From NCBI GenBank assembly GCA_963693365.1, contig CAVNZM010000014.1, forward strand, positions 5,456,001 through 5,520,000: a stretch of 64,000 nucleotides of DNA. Reading direction: 5' to 3'. How positions within the stretch are numbered: position 1 is the first letter of the stretch; every line of letters begins with the position of its first letter. The notes under the pieces were generated by a model. That model was not told the DNA's origin. It saw only the letters and a list, made by a program, of their open reading frames with translations, and ran no database searches. Below are positions 63,240 through 64,000 of this stretch, in pieces. Position numbers and translations under genes: made by a program. This DNA comes from Amoebidium appalachense. Lineage: Eukaryota; Ichthyosporea.

Positions 63240-64000
63240 TTACTCCCCCTCCTCCATCCAACTGCACTTCACAGGCCACCGCTCGAACCACCTGTTTATG
63301 TAATCGATAAACCACGCCATATCCGGAGGTGCACCTCCCTCCCTTGCTGCCTGACTGCAGAATTTGGCGTAAAACAACTTCCTCAGCTCCAACATGCGAC
63401 TCAGCCGTGCACGATCAACACTCCCCACTCCAGCAACCGATTCATATCCCTCAACTAGGTAATCCTCGAATTCTTTCGGTCTTGCCTCTGGAACGGGATC
63501 CCCTGCCGGGAGAGAACCCCCCTCTGCAAGCATAGTGGGGCCTAACATAGCCTGTGCCAGGTCGTACTCATACCACCCCAACTGGGCTTGGTCCCAGTCA
63601 AACACCGAAAGAGCCGGTCGGTCTCCATGTTTTCCCTCATGATCAACCAAGAAAAAATTCGAAGCATTGCAATCTCCATGCAGTACACCATAATGCTCCA
63701 CATCACCCACCACTGCTGTATCCTCGGGTGAGATGGGTGTCCCTGCCATGACGCGACTATGAACCTCGTCCCATTCCTGCATTCTCCCTGCAACATCCGG
63801 ATGAGCGCGTGAAAATTCACGTGAGGCGGCGTGAAGACGTGCCAACCAAGCCCCCCATGCCAACACGATTTCCTTGTCTGTCATCCAACGATAACCCAGG
63901 AAGTCGACGGGTGCACCCTCAGCCCATTTCGACACGCAAATTGTAGTTGTTGCATCACGTACAACCCATCCAAGCGATGATTTTGGGTGAACAGGCGCGC
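63240..64000 (-). CDS. Aminoglycoside-phosphotransferase-fold (APH family) kinase, intronless, 5' partial
   Basis: The minus-strand frame is open from the window edge to TAA at 63242-63240, giving 253 residues so far. The catalytic loop HGDCNASNF (HGD-x4-N, about 63680-63654) and the metal-binding [19 protein letters not shown] segment (about 63608-63552) are classic for the APH/choline-kinase-like superfamily. The N-lobe end ([24 protein letters not shown]) and the helix [14 protein letters not shown] also fit. Such enzymes phosphorylate hydroxyls of small molecules; the substrate cannot be told. The nucleotide-binding N-terminus lies beyond 64000. No intron interrupts the frame, unlike every other gene here. 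This is compatible with recent acquisition from bacteria or retroposition, but the missing 5' part may contain introns. Confidence 0.85.
   Translation of the reverse strand, partial: APVHPKSSLGWVVRDATTTICVSKWAEGAPVDFLGYRWMTDKEIVLAWGAWLARLHAASREFSRAHPDVAGRMQEWDEVHSRVMAGTPISPEDTAVVGDVEHYGVLHGDCNASNFFLVDHEGKHGDRPALSVFDWDQAQLGWYEYDLAQAMLGPTMLAEGGSLPAGDPVPEARPKEFEDYLVEGYESVAGVGSVDRARLSRMLELRKLFYAKFCSQAAREGGAPPDMAWFIDYINRWFERWPVKCSWMEEGE

Overview
This window is from the nuclear genome of an intron-rich eukaryote, most likely a protist or alga. The lineage cannot be fixed from the sequence alone. Every conserved gene but one is cut into short exons with GT-AG (occasionally GC-AG) junctions, uses the standard stop codons, and encodes eukaryotic machinery. 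Exons carry almost no simple repeat. Introns and intergenic DNA are saturated with poly-C/poly-G runs, (CA)n/(GT)n and (CT)n/(GA)n.

Layout: (1) 109-18605, plus strand: the C-terminal 22 exons of a BIG-type (ARFGEF) guanine-nucleotide exchange factor for Arf GTPases. The Sec7 domain lies before the window, and one exon carries a 1-nt frameshift. (2) 21396-27014, minus: a complete six-exon NSE1 (NSMCE1), the RING subunit of the SMC5/6 complex. (3) 27015-27852: a compact divergent promoter with two E2F-type sites, three CCAAT boxes and a CRE-like site. (4) 27853-32556, plus: a complete seven-exon RPA2, the 32-kDa subunit of replication protein A. (5) 36712-39438, plus: a four-exon protein ending in seven 18-residue CxH/CxxC zinc-binding repeats. 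(6) 42947-59393, minus: an approximately 17-exon P-loop GTPase of dynamin or SLIP-GC-like appearance with a long unrecognised C-terminal half. (7) 59429-60127, plus: a possible small lysine-rich three-exon gene. (8) 63240-64000, minus, running off the window: an intronless aminoglycoside-phosphotransferase-fold kinase.

NSE1 and RPA2 form a head-to-head pair of genome-maintenance genes sharing about 840 bp. Their E2F, CCAAT and CRE-like sites suggest joint S-phase expression. NSE1 intron 3 holds about nine tandem copies of a roughly 30-bp unit that repeats the same CCAATCAAA and ACGT-core motifs.

Repeats of note: a 452-bp dispersed element with several palindromic arms (tandem in a BIG intron, more copies elsewhere); a foldback element with a palindromic core at 61461-61870; a 43-bp minisatellite touching the NSE1 stop codon; and duplicated fragments of exon edges inside adjacent introns. 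No rRNA, intact tRNA, CRISPR array, transposase or reverse transcriptase was seen. Exon boundaries were deduced by hand from reading-frame phase and similarity recalled from known families; no alignment was run.
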